A program made the position numbers and the translations under genes. A stretch of 64,000 nt of DNA, from NCBI GenBank assembly GCA_029851415.1, contig CM056742.1, positions 76,622,748 through 76,686,747 on the forward strand. The letters run 5' to 3'. The notes beneath the pieces are model-generated. The model did no database searches, was not told where the DNA came from, and saw only the letters and a list, made by a program, of their open reading frames with translations. Below, piece by piece: positions 1-10,253 of the stretch (position 1 is its first letter; each line of letters opens with the position of its first letter). This DNA is from Eretmocerus hayati (taxonomy: Eukaryota; Arthropoda; Insecta; Hymenoptera; Aphelinidae).

Positions 1-83
1 AATATACTGTGAAGATCTTTCTTGCATTCCTTTCACTGCGTGTCATCTTTACTCTGACGTGTAACTATTCGCAATACACTACA
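1..83 (-). repeat. 3' LTR of the Gypsy element (terminal 83 bp only)
   Basis: Base-for-base identical to 5154-5236. Its inner edge on the minus strand begins TGTAGTG, directly after a polypurine tract, as expected for the start of a 3' LTR. The rest of the LTR lies left of the window. Confidence 0.93.
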
Positions 84-98
84 ACTCCCCTCCTCTTA
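83..98 (-). other. Polypurine tract of the Gypsy element
   Basis: On the minus strand this reads TAAGAGGAGGGGAGTT and is immediately followed by the LTR. This is the expected primer for second-strand DNA synthesis. The pol stop codon lies inside the tract. The same 16-mer occurs again at 244-259. Confidence 0.85.
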
Positions 99-2705
99 TT
101 TTTGAGATCGGGTCGCTGCTTTTTTAGCAATTCGAGACGAACGTCTCGGTACATTTCGATCATTTCCAGGGTACAATTTGTTCTTACATTTTTTCGAAAC
201 ATTTGGGTGTACATATGAATTTTCAAAATTATCATCACATATCAACTCCCCTCCTCTTAAAGTAGGTTCTAGTTGAGTTCTGACAATTTGATTTGCGTGT
301 CGTTTTGTAATATACCCGTCATTGAATTTTATTTCATACATTATAGGAGATAGTTGTCTTACAATCTTCGCTTGCGTCCTATTCTCAGAGTGCGTTCTAT
401 AATCGTTCACAAAAACAATCTCATTCTCTACAAATTGTATTTGTCTGTTTCCCTGCTTGTGTCGTGCTTGATCAAATTGGTGTTTTTCAACATCGCTAAT
501 TGAATTAGGAATCAATAAATCAAATCTTGTGCGCAAATCTCTTTTGAGAAATAGATTTGCTGGTGTTCTGTTTGTTGTCGAATGTTCCGTGTTCCTATAA
601 TCACTCAAAAATCTATTTATCGAAAATTCTAGTGAATGACCTTCTTTAATCATTTTGTCTACTTTGTGTTTGACCGTTTTGACAAAATTTTCTGCTGCTC
701 CGTTAGTAGCAGGATGATAAGGTGCTGAAAATGTATGTTTTATCTTGTATTGCTTCAAATATTTTCCGAATTCGTGGCTCGTTAGTTGTGGACCGTTATC
801 GCTCACTATGTGGTGAGGGAGACCATAACGCGAAAAAATTTCGTCTAGCTTTCGTATCAGATTGTACGAAGTTGTGTCCTTTTTCATGTTAATCACTTCT
901 GGCCATTTGGAATGTGCGTCCACGATGATCAAAAACATAAAATTGTGAAATGGACCCATAAAGTCAATGTGAATACGTGACCAAGGTTGACTAGGCCATT
1001 GCCACGGTGTAAGTGGTACTTTTCGTGGTTCTGCTCGTGTTGATAGGCAGATTCTACACGAATTCGCAATTCGTTCAATATCTTTATCAATATGTGGCCA
1101 CCAAAAATAATTGCGTGCTATTTGCTTCATCTTTACTATACCAAGATGTGAAGAATGAAGTTCATCGAGTATGTTTCTCTGTAAAGTTTCTGGAATTATT
1201 ATTCTGTAACCCCAAGACAAACATCCTTGTTCAAAGCTCACTTCGTGTCTTCTATGATGAATGCTTTTCTCTATGTCATTCAATGTTTCTATTTTAGGCC
1301 ATGACGTCTGTATGTATGATATGACCTTTCTCAATATCATGTCGTGTGAAGTTACTTTTACAACTTTTGGGAAATCAATAATTGTGCATTCATTCTGTAT
1401 AAAATTGATGTTTGTGTATTCTGTTTCGAATACCGGTGTTGTGTCTGCGATCGGTAACCTAGAAAGCGCATCGCAGTTTCCGTTAGCTTTTGATTTTACT
1501 ACTTCGATGGTATATCTGTAGCCTGATAAAAAATATGCCCAGCGTAATAGCCTGCTGTTTAGCATTTTTGACATATCTTTATTGCCAAAAATATATTTCA
1601 AAGCTTCATTGTCAGTTTTCAGAATAATGTGATTCCCGTAAACGTATTGATGAAATTTTTTGAAACCGAAAATGATTGCTCCTGCTTCCTTATCGATTAT
1701 TGCTCTATGTTTCTCGGATTTTGGAATTATTTTGGATGCGAATGCTATAGGTTTCTCAGAACCGTCTTCGTACCTGTGCGACAAAATTGATGAAACACCG
1801 ACGTCACTAGCATCACAGGCCATGACGAGTTTTACGTTTGGATCGTAGATTGCTAAAACTTTATTTGAAGAAATTTCTTTCTTGATCCAATCAAATGCAT
1901 TCTGACATTCGTTTGTCCAAGTCCAATTTTTGTGTTTGATTTGATTATAGAGAGGATAAATGTGTTCCGCTCTATCTGTTAAGAATCTTTCATAAAAGTT
2001 TACGAGACCTAAAAAAGCTTCTAGTTCCTTCGAATTTTTTGGTGTTGGCGCTTTCGTAATTGCGTCTACCTTAGATTGACTTGGCTTTAGCCCTTCTTTG
2101 TCTATAACAAAGCCTAGAATTTCAATTTCATCTTTGAAAAAATCACATTTTCCGAGGTTTACGCGTAAGCCTGCGTCTTGCAATCGTTCAAAAATTTGTG
2201 TCAGTATATGTAAATGCTCAGAATCTGTTTTTCCTGTGCAATATATATTATCTATATAGATCTCTGTATGATCTATACCTTTCAGGACGTCTTCTAAAAT
2301 ATCCTGTACTTCCGCGGGATTTGAGGCTATACCTTCTCCTAAGCGTGTGTATCTGTGTAACCCCTCGTGTGAAATAATCGTCAGGGCGTCTTTCGATTCG
2401 TCATCGAGTTGAAATTGCATAAATGCGTGTGTCAGGTCGATCTGAGACCATCTATTCCCTATTCGTAGCGTATGAAAAATTTTCTCTTTCAGAGGAATGG
2501 GATGTCTTTTGATTATTAATTGTGGATTAACCGTCATTTTGAAATTTCCACAGATGCGTACCTCACCATTCTTTTTCAGAACTGGGATAATGGGTGTTGC
2601 CCATTTACTACAGGAAACCGGTTCTAGATTGCCTAGTTTCACAAGTCTGTCTAACTCTTTGGAGATTTTCTCTGTTAAAGCGAATGGCGCGTGATATGGC
2701 TTCAT
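96..2705 (-). pseudogene. pol: Gypsy pol: reverse transcriptase, RNase H and integrase
   Basis: An 869-residue open frame. RT occupies roughly residues 1-240: motif A is present with Asp at about residue 90 (SQIDLTHAF), but the YxDD box reads YIDN at residues 150-153 (Asn codon at 2247-2249), so the second catalytic aspartate is lost. RNase H follows with its D (ACDAS), E (DKEAG) and D (KTDNEA) visible. Integrase has the H-H-C-C zinc site (HSSH, then CRIC) and the D, D, E core (HIDFMGP, SDNGP, GAAENF), ending with a basic tail (RRSSRIAKK). The frame is continuous with the upstream protease frame except for one TAA at 2715-2717, so the ATG at 2703-2705 is simply the first one after that stop. 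The element cannot make functional RT unless YIDN is tolerated or help comes in trans. Confidence 0.93.
244..259 (-). repeat. Second exact copy of the polypurine tract inside pol
   Basis: Sixteen bases identical to 83-98, lying inside the integrase C-terminal coding region about 160 bp upstream (element sense) of the functional tract. The flanks of the two copies are unrelated, so only the tract itself is duplicated. It may act as an additional plus-strand primer or may be chance retention of a purine run; the sequence cannot decide. Confidence 0.6.
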
Positions 2706-2714
2706 TTGTATCGG

Positions 2715-3131
2715 TTATGCGTCTTCTTTAAAGACCAAATGTATCTTCCTACCTTCGTAACACCCTTGAGTGTTCGAAAAAAGGATTGGAAATTTTTCAA
2801 GTATTTGCTTTCTGATGTCCTCACTCTGTATTTGTAGAATATTCGAGGAATTTGTATTTTTCCATAATTTTAACGGCCAAAGTCCAAAAGCTGCTAGCCA
2901 TTGTCTACCCAACAAAATTGGTCCTTTGCCTTTAATAACGTAGATGTCCAAAATTTTACTCATTCCATTCAATACTATTTTTAATGATTCTAGTTTTCCA
3001 ATAGGATGAAGTGGTGTTCCACCGTAACTCTTGAGTTTGAGATCACATTCTCTCAGTGGTAATTTTGGAAAGATTCTATTCTTATCGGTTTCGGATATGA
3101 CTGAAACATATGTACCTGTATCTAATTCCAT
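2715..3131 (-). pseudogene. pol: Gypsy aspartic protease segment
   Basis: Contains the retropepsin active site LDTGTYVSVI near its start, then a segment reading GPILLGRQWLAAFG that fits the conserved C-terminal part of the protease fold. It is in the same frame as both the gag segment upstream and RT downstream. It is bounded by an in-frame TGA at 3192-3194 and an in-frame TAA at 2715-2717. The TAA falls just before the conserved start of RT and looks like a point mutation. The TGA lies at the natural gag/protease boundary, where retroelements often place a translational control, so it may be either a lesion or a leaky stop. The apparent ATG at 3129-3131 is probably not a true start. Confidence 0.88.
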
Positions 3132-3191
3132 TTTGACTTGAATATTATCTATTGTTAAGTCAAAATATAATGGTTCTGCTTTGATGTTTTG

Positions 3192-3899
3192 TCAAGAACA
3201 TTCTGATATTTGGAAAAAATCTGTGTTTGAAACCGTATCTTCATCATCCGATTCAGTTTGTAGAACTTTTACTTGCCTATTACGTTCATCCCGATTGTCT
3301 CTATTCTCAAAACGATTTTTACTGAACTTACCAAAAATTTTGTTCTTTCCATGTTTTTTGATACATGCTTTTTCGAGATGCCCTTGATTCTGACAAAAAG
3401 TGCATTTTCTGTCTCTGTAACGACAGTCTTTTGTGTAGTGGCTATTGCCTATTCCGCAACAATAACACAATTTTGTGCGCGATCTATTATTAAATTCGCT
3501 TTTACCTGTCTGAGTAACTTTACTCGTTGGCTTGTTGTATCGATGTGCTGCGAAGTGTTGAATTGAAGTGTTGCTTCGATGTCGTTCAGTTGTTGCTGCA
3601 TCTCTCGCTGCTGCTTCACGAGTGGTAGCAATTTCTACTGCTTTTGAGTAAGTGAGATCTTTATCGCTGAATAGTGCGACTCTGGTACCTCGATCCGTGA
3701 GACCTGTGACTAGTTGGTCACACAGCGCGTCGTTCAAGTCCGTAAAATCGCAGTTTATGGCCAATTCTTTCAGCCGTGCGATATACTCTGCTATAGATTC
3801 GCCTACATTTTGATGAGCTTGACGAAATTTGCTCCGCTCCATGCGTTTGCTTTTTTTCGGGCATAAATGAGCTGACATTAAAAGTTTTATCTCCTCCAA
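3192..3899 (-). pseudogene. gag: Gypsy gag, capsid C-terminal part and nucleocapsid zinc knuckles
   Basis: Carries the retrotransposon gag signature GESIAEYIARLKELA, a helical capsid region, and two adjacent CCHC zinc knuckles (CYCCGIGNSHYTKDC and CTFCQNQGHLEKAC) for RNA binding. The frame upstream is truncated: homologous gag sequence continues to about 3960 in this frame, where it meets the N-terminal gag frame after a one-base length change. It ends in TGA at 3192-3194 in frame with protease. This would be the particle-forming protein of the element. Confidence 0.9.
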
Positions 3900-3940
3900 T
3901 TTCTTGGTTTTTGGGAGGTTCGGTGCTGCTAAATCTTTGA

Positions 3941-4456
3941 TCAGCTTGTATGTTTCTGATCCGCATTCGTTAACAAAGTTGCTACCTGTTTATTATCTGA
4001 TGTAATATCATTTGCCGTAAAATAGAGTTCCATGCGTTCAATGTAGTCATCCCAGGATTGCTTGTTTTCATGGAATTCCATTGATTCCATCATATCTGTA
4101 TTTGGGCTGGAAACTTGTTCTTGTACCGTTTGAGTTTCTGCAGATATGCTGTTTTGTTGGGGTGCCTTAGCCAGTGGTGTTAAAGCTTGTTCAGTTTGTC
4201 CACTCGATTCTGTTTCTTCTGGTACTACAACCCGTAATCCTTCTTTAGAAATATTGACTTCTTTAGTTTTTGCTGAGAACTGTATGCTGCGTATTTTTCT
4301 TGCTATTGACCTCAGAATTTCTAATGAGACCAAATTGAGATGGAGTTTTACCGGAAATTTTGCCAATAATTCGATCAATTCTTGTTTAGTAAATGTTTGA
4401 ATCGTTAAATCTGTAAAGTCTGGATGATCACCTGGAGGTATTTCCACAGTAGTCAT
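3941..4456 (-). pseudogene. gag: Gypsy gag N-terminal part, frameshifted
   Basis: Begins at a plausible ATG (4454-4456) just inside the leader and runs 171 codons. Capsid-like sequence appears at the end (WDDYIERMELYFTANDI), after which the frame leaves the gag reading near 3960, consistent with loss of one base. The remainder of gag continues in another frame down to 3192. The acidic, Gln/Ser-rich middle is typical of gag linkers. The lesion could also be an assembly or sequencing error, because the LTR ends of this element look young. Confidence 0.85.
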
Positions 4457-4689
4457 AAATGCTAAATTACGACCAACTTTATGGCTGGCTCTCTTACCGC
4501 TCTTGCCTTGATTCGATGTTTTGATGTATATTTATGGGGACCAAGCTGCTTGTAGGCGCTCACCTTATGCGTTGATTTGGGACCTGTATGTATATGCTGC
4601 GGGGACCTTTCTCCTCTCTAGCTTCTCTCTGTATCCACGTTCAGTGGCTGTATGCTGCGGGGGACCTTTCTCCTCACTCCAGCTGCGCT

Positions 4690-4886
4690 CTGTTGTGTTA
4701 TCCTCGTCGGATGGCTTTTAATTTTTCTGTATATCCTCGTCGGATCTCTCTTCTACTATCTTCGTCAGATAGATTGATGCTTTTGATATGCTGTATATAT
4801 CCTCGTCTGATGTCTGTACTGCTTATCCTCGTCGGATTTGCTTCCTTTTATCCTCGTCGGATTCCTTCTTTTATCCTCGTCGCCAA
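4690..4886 (-). other. Gypsy 5' leader with primer-binding site and PBS-like degenerate repeats
   Basis: The putative primer-binding site on the minus strand is TGGCGACGAGGATAAAAG (4868-4885), starting one base after the LTR. The leader that follows repeats a variant of it, ATCCGACGAGGATA, at least five times with decay (around 4715, 4740, 4798, 4826 and 4849). This looks like expansion of a tRNA-complementary motif along the leader. Which tRNA primes is not established. Confidence 0.7.
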
Positions 4887-5236
4887 TGTGGTATTGTGGA
4901 GAAGGTGTAAAGCACTTGATGAGATCGGCGTCTAACTACTTTATTAAGTATTGATATACAAGGGACACGGAGCCGTATGTAAGGCTTGCCGGTCGTGTGC
5001 CGTCTGACTGGCTATACAGTGGGTGCATCTTTTATACTCTGTGCTGTACCAGCTCGTACTTGGCTGTACCTGGCTGTACCAGTCCGTGCTTGTTACAAGC
5101 TCCTTTCACCAGACTTCAAACTACCATATATGGTTCGATGCGTATTTGCTATTAATATACTGTGAAGATCTTTCTTGCATTCCTTTCACTGCGTGTCATC
5201 TTTACTCTGACGTGTAACTATTCGCAATACACTACA
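4887..5236 (-). repeat. 5' LTR of the Gypsy element (350 bp)
   Basis: Bounded by TGT/ACA ends (minus strand starts TGTAGTG and ends CCACA) and adjoins the primer-binding site. Its 83 outermost bases match the partial 3' LTR at 1-83 exactly. Confidence 0.9.
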
Positions 5237-6104
5237 GTGATTACTTTGCGCGAGCTGTTGGTGTCGGGAAATTAAAAATTAATTAGGTGTGCTGTGCGTG
5301 TTGGGGCGTTCGCGTTTTTGTGAGAGCCGTGTCTTCGGCGGGTGCGGTGGCAGCGGCATTGCATAAGTCCATGCGCGCTTCTGCAGAGGCAACGACGCAG
5401 TGCTTTTCGCGTTCGAGATTGAATTTTTGTGTTGTGGGAGTCGCGGAGAGTGTTGTTGAATAATAAGGTGTGTGGAATAATGTTGTGTGGCATGCGTGTC
5501 GAGAGCCGACAAACAGACAACCGAGGCCTTGGCATTGGCCGCTGCAGCAGAAGGTGGGCATGCCGTATCGTAGCAGAAATCTCGTAGCAGATAACGCGGT
5601 ACAGATGATGCGATGTGTCTGCTGCGGGCCATGTTTTCGGTGCACCAATTGCATGGCCCGCGACCGGCTTATGCGAGATGATGCCACGTGCTTGTGTTGT
5701 GTTTAATAATTTTCGTCGTTCGAGGAGCATTCCTGTCGAATTGCCTCGTTGGGAATGTTCATTTTCTGCTGTGAAGCGTGGCTTAAGCTGTCGTCCGCGG
5801 AGGCTCAGTGCGGACAAGGTAGCGGACCCAATGCGGATCGAGCTATTTTAAGTTCTCCGAGTGACCCTTTTGCTCGCAAGAGGTCATGCCTCATTTCTTC
5901 ACTTAGGCTAGGGGATTAGCTGATTCAATCGACCTGATTTGGAGTTTCGTCAGTGATCCTCTACTTAAGTGCCAGAGATAAGTGCTGTTGAGGTGAGTCA
6001 ATGGAGTTGGGTTTCGCGTACGCGATAAATCATATGATACGTCACATCATTTCTTGCGCGCGCTCAATTACTGAATCATCGCGTTTGTAAGAAATTGTAC
6101 CGAT
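5237..6104. repeat. Left arm of the 868-bp inverted repeat
   Basis: Pairs with 10254-11121. GC-rich proximal half, then unique sequence ending near 6104. Includes one TTCGCGTACGCG palindromic motif close to the inner end. Confidence 0.88.
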
Positions 6105-6469
6105 ACTGCACAGACCTCTCCGTGGGCTTAAATGATAAGTCATCTACATAATAATGAATTGCTATGATCCTCATGATTGCAGAACTCGCGAAACCCCGAT
6201 TCGAACTCTAAATTTTGCATCGGTTGTGATCGCGTTGGATGCTGGGAAGCGTGATTCAGGGACCCATAATTTATTTTTTTAATATTGAAACAATGCATAA
6301 AGCTCCCTAAAAGTTCGAATCATGTGAGAGAGCAACCATCAGACTCATTACTCCGTACTGATATTTCCTGCAGCGATGTCAGGAACTAGACTACAGTACG
6401 ATTCCGAGAATACTCCTGATTGTCATAGGGGCATAGACTGAATGAAAATGTATTATGGACCCCTGGGCT

Positions 6470-7360
6470 TTGGCTTTTAGTGATCGCGGTCTACGCAGAC
6501 CCGCTAGTTGTTCGCGCACGCGAAGTGTACCCCCGTACTTCGGAATGAGGATAGAGCGGATCCCACGCCACTGTCGCGTACGCTAAAACAGGAGTGCTTC
6601 GTGTACGCGAACGTGTCTTCTCCTCGCTCGCGCGAAGTTCTCGGCAGGGTACCTTGCAATGTTATTGCGTACGCGGAATGTTCCGCGCACGCGTATTAGT
6701 GTTTCGTGCACCCAACAATTGAGTATTTTGGTTTTCATGTCATCGTTACCGAATGCGGTCTACGCAGACTCGCTAATTATTCGCGCACGCGAAGTGTACC
6801 CTCGTACTGCGAATTGAAGGTAGAGCGGATCCCACGCCACTGTCGCGTACGCGAAAACAGAAGTGCTTCGCGTACGCGAAAGTGTCTTCTCCTCGCTCGC
6901 GCGAAATTTTCGGCAGGTTGCCTTGCAACGTTATCGCGTACGCGGAATTTTCCGCGCACGCGTATTAGTGTTTCGTGCACCCAACAATTGAGAATTTTGC
7001 TTTTCGTGTCATCGTCAGCGAATGCGGTCTACGCAGACCCGTTAGCCATTCGCGCACGCGAAAGGTACCCTCGTACTTCGGATTGAGGATAGAGCGAATC
7101 TCACGCCACCGTCGCGTCCACGAAAACAGAAGTGATTCGCGTACGCGAAATTGTCTTCTCCTCGCTCACGCGAAATTCTCGGCAGGTTGCCTTGCAACGA
7201 TATCGTGTACGCGAAATTCTCCGCGCACGCGTATTAGTGTTTCGTGCACCCACCGTTCGAGTATTTTGCTCTCCGAGTTAGCGTGAGCAAATGCGGTCCA
7301 CGCAGACCCGCTAGATGTTCGCGCACGCGGAAGGTACCCTCGTACTTCGGATCGGGGATA
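6470..7360. repeat. Tandem array, period exactly 269 bp, about 3.3 copies
   Basis: The marker gcggtc(t/c)acgcagac begins at 6486, 6755, 7024 and 7293, each exactly 269 bp apart. Units are rich in the palindromic motif CGCGTACGCG and its variants. No indels separate the first three units, so the array is young or homogenised. It lies in the spacer of the inverted-repeat element. Open frames here are repeat shadows. The stretch 6105-6469 before it shows nothing recognisable. Confidence 0.9.
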
Positions 7361-8735
7361 GAGCTCATACGTTATCAATGTGAAAATCAACTTTCCGTCT
7401 GATGCCAGTTTTTGTGCTCCAGAAATCTTGATCGCCTAGTTTTCCTGCGGTTCTACAAGCTCACTCATCGCAACGGCAGAATAAAGTCGAATTTTCCTTG
7501 TCGTTTCGGAGACATAGAGACCGAAGGTAGAATAATCTTGAAAATATGTCGAATGTTCAGAACCACAACCTTCGATCAAATTCAGAACGAAACCAGTAGA
7601 ACGCACCAGAAGAGCTTGGGCAAGTGTCATGCTAAACATGCGCAGCCGCTGCAGGGTGTGAGCCCAACGCGCATCGTTTTGGGCTGTGTGACGACGAGCT
7701 GAGCTCATGCGTTATCAACGCGGAATTCGAATTTTCGATTGATGCCATTTTTAGGCCCGAGCAATCTTGATCTCCCAATTTTCCTGTGGTTCTGGAGGCT
7801 CACTCATCGCAACGGCAGGATGGAGTCCGTGCAACTCAAATGCAAAACATGAGCAGCCGCTGCAGGGTCTGAGGAGCTGAGCTCATACGTTATCAATGTG
7901 AAAATCAACTTTCCGTCCGATGCCAGTTTTTGTGCTTCAGAAATCTTGATCGCCTAGTTTTCCTGCGGTTCTACAAGCTCACTCATCGCAACGGCAGAAT
8001 AAAGTCGAATTTTCCTTGTCGTTTCGGAGACATAGAGACCAGAGGTAGAATAATCTTGAAAATATGTCGAATGTTCAGAAGCACAACCTTCGATAGTACT
8101 CAGAACGAAACCAGTAGAACGCTCCAGAAGAGCTTAGGCAAGTGTCATGCAAAATATGCGCAGACGCTGCAGGGTCTGAGGAGCTGAGCTCATGCGTTAT
8201 CAATGTAGAAATCGACTTTCTGTCCGATGCCGTTCTTTGTGCTTCAGGAATCTTGATCGCCTATAGTTTTTCTGTGGTTCTATAAGCTCACTCAAAGCAA
8301 CAGCAGAATAATGTCGAATTTTTCTTGTCGTATTGGAGCCATAGAGACCAAAGGTAGAATAATCTTGAAAATATGTCGAATGTTCAGAACCACAACCTTC
8401 GATCAAATTCAGAACGAAACCAGTAGAACGCTCCAGAAGAGCTTGGGCAAGTGTCGTACAAAACATGCGCAGCCGCTGCAGGGTGTAACCCCAACGCGGA
8501 TCGTGTTGGGCTGTGCGACGACGAACTGAGCTCACGCGTTATCAACGCGAAATTCGAATTTTCGATTGATGCCATTTTTAGGCCTGAGGAATCTCGATCT
8601 CCCAATTTTCCTGTGGCTCTAGAGGCTCCTTCATCGCAACGGCAGGATGAAGTCCGTGCAACTCAAATGCAAAACATGCGCAGCCGCTGCAGGGTCTGAG
8701 GCTCTCCGCATCGGGTCTGGCTGTCCGACGAGGAG
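7361..8735. repeat. Irregular tandem array with 178-, 307- and about 340-bp units
   Basis: The unit start gagctca(t/c) occurs at 7361, 7701, 7879, 8186 and 8528, giving spacings of 340, 178, 307 and 342 bp. Long units share a block around ATGTCGAATGTTCAGAA; the 178-bp unit lacks it. All share a cagccgctgcaggg block near the end. Open frames on both strands in this stretch are copies of one another and not genes. Confidence 0.85.
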
Positions 8736-10253
8736 CTGAGCATATGCTTCAATAATTACTAATCAATTCGAATGATTGTTAGACAACAATTTTTGTGCAT
8801 CAGGAATGATGGTTCCCTATTGTTGTAATACTCAGTCTCATAGATAGCGAAGCATCGTGATAGTTGATTATGACTGGCAATGACGAATTTTACAGTGGTA
8901 TTGAAGAAAGTTCAGAGATCCGGGAAAGTGTTGAATTTTCTTGTGCGATCGCTATTTGCACGCGAAGATCCGAAACTCGGACCAGGTCACTTGAGGCCGG
9001 AAAATTTTCCGCGTGCGCGGTAATCCAAAATTCGGCCCAAACGAGTTCAGGTTGGGAAAATTTCGTGTTCGCAAAGATTTTTCACTTCAGCACGCAAAAG
9101 TTCGAAACTCGTGGCGGTCGAGCTTGGATTGATATCTTTCGCGTACGTGAAAATTACTCACATAGCGCGCGCGAAATTCGAAATTACCTCGACAGACAAG
9201 TTAGAGAATGGAAACTGTCGCATGCGCGAAGAGGAAAGTCGCCCGCGAACACGGAAATTTCCCACTTTCTCCAGATACTTTGTCAGCTTCTCAATTATAC
9301 GATTACGAGAAGAAGGTCTCTTTCTTCCTATCTGGGAAATTCAGCGTACGCGAAAGAAGCTTCTCGCGGGCGCTACGGTGGACATCGTTACGCGTGGAGT
9401 AACAATCATCGATATTCCACAGGGCGACGAATCTCTCAAGTTCACAATACGAGACTTTGTGTTGGAGGAAAAGCCCCGAAGTTTATCAAGAGATAAAGTG
9501 AAAGAGTCATTTCACGTTGTTTACATAGATAGATAGATAGATAGATAGATAAGTATTTATTTAAGCCACGGGGTTCAACCCTATCTGGCCCATTTGAAAG
9601 AATACATATAGATATCATCATATAAAAAAAAATGTAATGAAGAAAATTAAATTTGTGAACTTTAAAACTATAATCATAGCGAATACTGCAGACTTATAAT
9701 TCATATTTCAGTTGATACATGTAATGGTAGCGCAAGTAAGCATAAAAATATCGGATAGCAGGATTGATTACAAAGGAGGTCGATTGCTCATGAGTACATG
9801 TTTGCAGGAATCAATGCGAATATATATATATATACCCAGGAAAACTAAAATAAACTCTAGTACAATTTTCTAGAAAGAAACTTAGAGCAATTCTCTATCA
9901 CTCTCCGCAAAGACAAGAGCTCAGAAAAACACGTCTATGAAGTGAATGAGTCTGTTTTGGACTAGGTGATTACATTAGCTATTCCCTCAGCAATCAAACG
10001 ATTCTCCCATTCCAGCTTGTCTTCGTACATAGGTAAAATCATAGCGTGAACCATCATCTCCGTTCATGCGAATTACCCAAAAGATGATCTGCACTGCGGA
10101 AAGGGAAAATAAACACGTGATAAATTGTCGAAATCACCATACGCGAGTATGAACTAAAATGTGATGGTTGACGCTGAAATCACTGTCGTGCATGAGCGAG
10201 TTAGACCATAGCGTACGCGAGGCTCATGTTGAAAAGGAAAGAAAAAAAACGGG
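8736..10253. other. Non-coding remainder of the inverted-repeat spacer
   Basis: No gene recognised. Holds scattered CGCGTACGCG-like motifs (about 9100-9360 and near 10200), a tetranucleotide microsatellite and a possible LINE tail at 9525-9640. The sequence 9640-10190 is featureless AT-rich DNA. Confidence 0.5.
9525..9640 (-). repeat. (ATAG)n microsatellite joined to a possible non-LTR retrotransposon 3' end
   Basis: Perfect ATAG repeats at 9525-9551. Read on the minus strand, the adjoining sequence is TTAAATAAATACT followed by TATC repeats: an AATAAA signal and then a short-repeat tail, as in several LINE clades. No LINE coding sequence is visible next to it, so this is at most a 5'-truncated tail. 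Confidence 0.35.

Larger units (their letters stand above)
1..5236 (-). mobile_element. Ty3/Gypsy LTR retrotransposon, nearly complete, 3' LTR cut by window edge
   Basis: The element reads right to left: 5' LTR 4887-5236, primer-binding site 4868-4885, gag, protease, RT/RNase H/integrase, polypurine tract, then the last 83 bp of the 3' LTR. Positions 1-83 match 5154-5236 base for base, so the insertion looks recent. The coding region is nevertheless broken: a frameshift in gag near 3960, an in-frame TGA between gag and protease, an in-frame TAA between protease and RT, and an altered RT active site. No env frame is present. The right LTR abuts the arm of an inverted repeat whose intact partner lies at 10254-11121, so this element inserted into that arm. 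The target duplication cannot be checked because the left flank is outside the window. Confidence 0.95.

Noticed and set aside
5272..5851. Overlapping open frames of 78-181 codons on both strands in the left inverted-repeat arm, with similar frames at 10447-11086
   Set aside because: All frames in the GC-rich arm are open at once, and the longest left frame is broken in the right arm. Similarity of the proteins follows from the inverted repeat, not selection.
6508..7390. Frames of 63-126 codons with repeated RVREN-like peptides
   Set aside because: They are translations of the 269-bp tandem unit and occur on both strands.
8864..9496. 210-codon plus-strand frame
   Set aside because: No recognisable motif, composition follows the CGCGTACGCG-type repeat sequence, and it overlaps other open frames.
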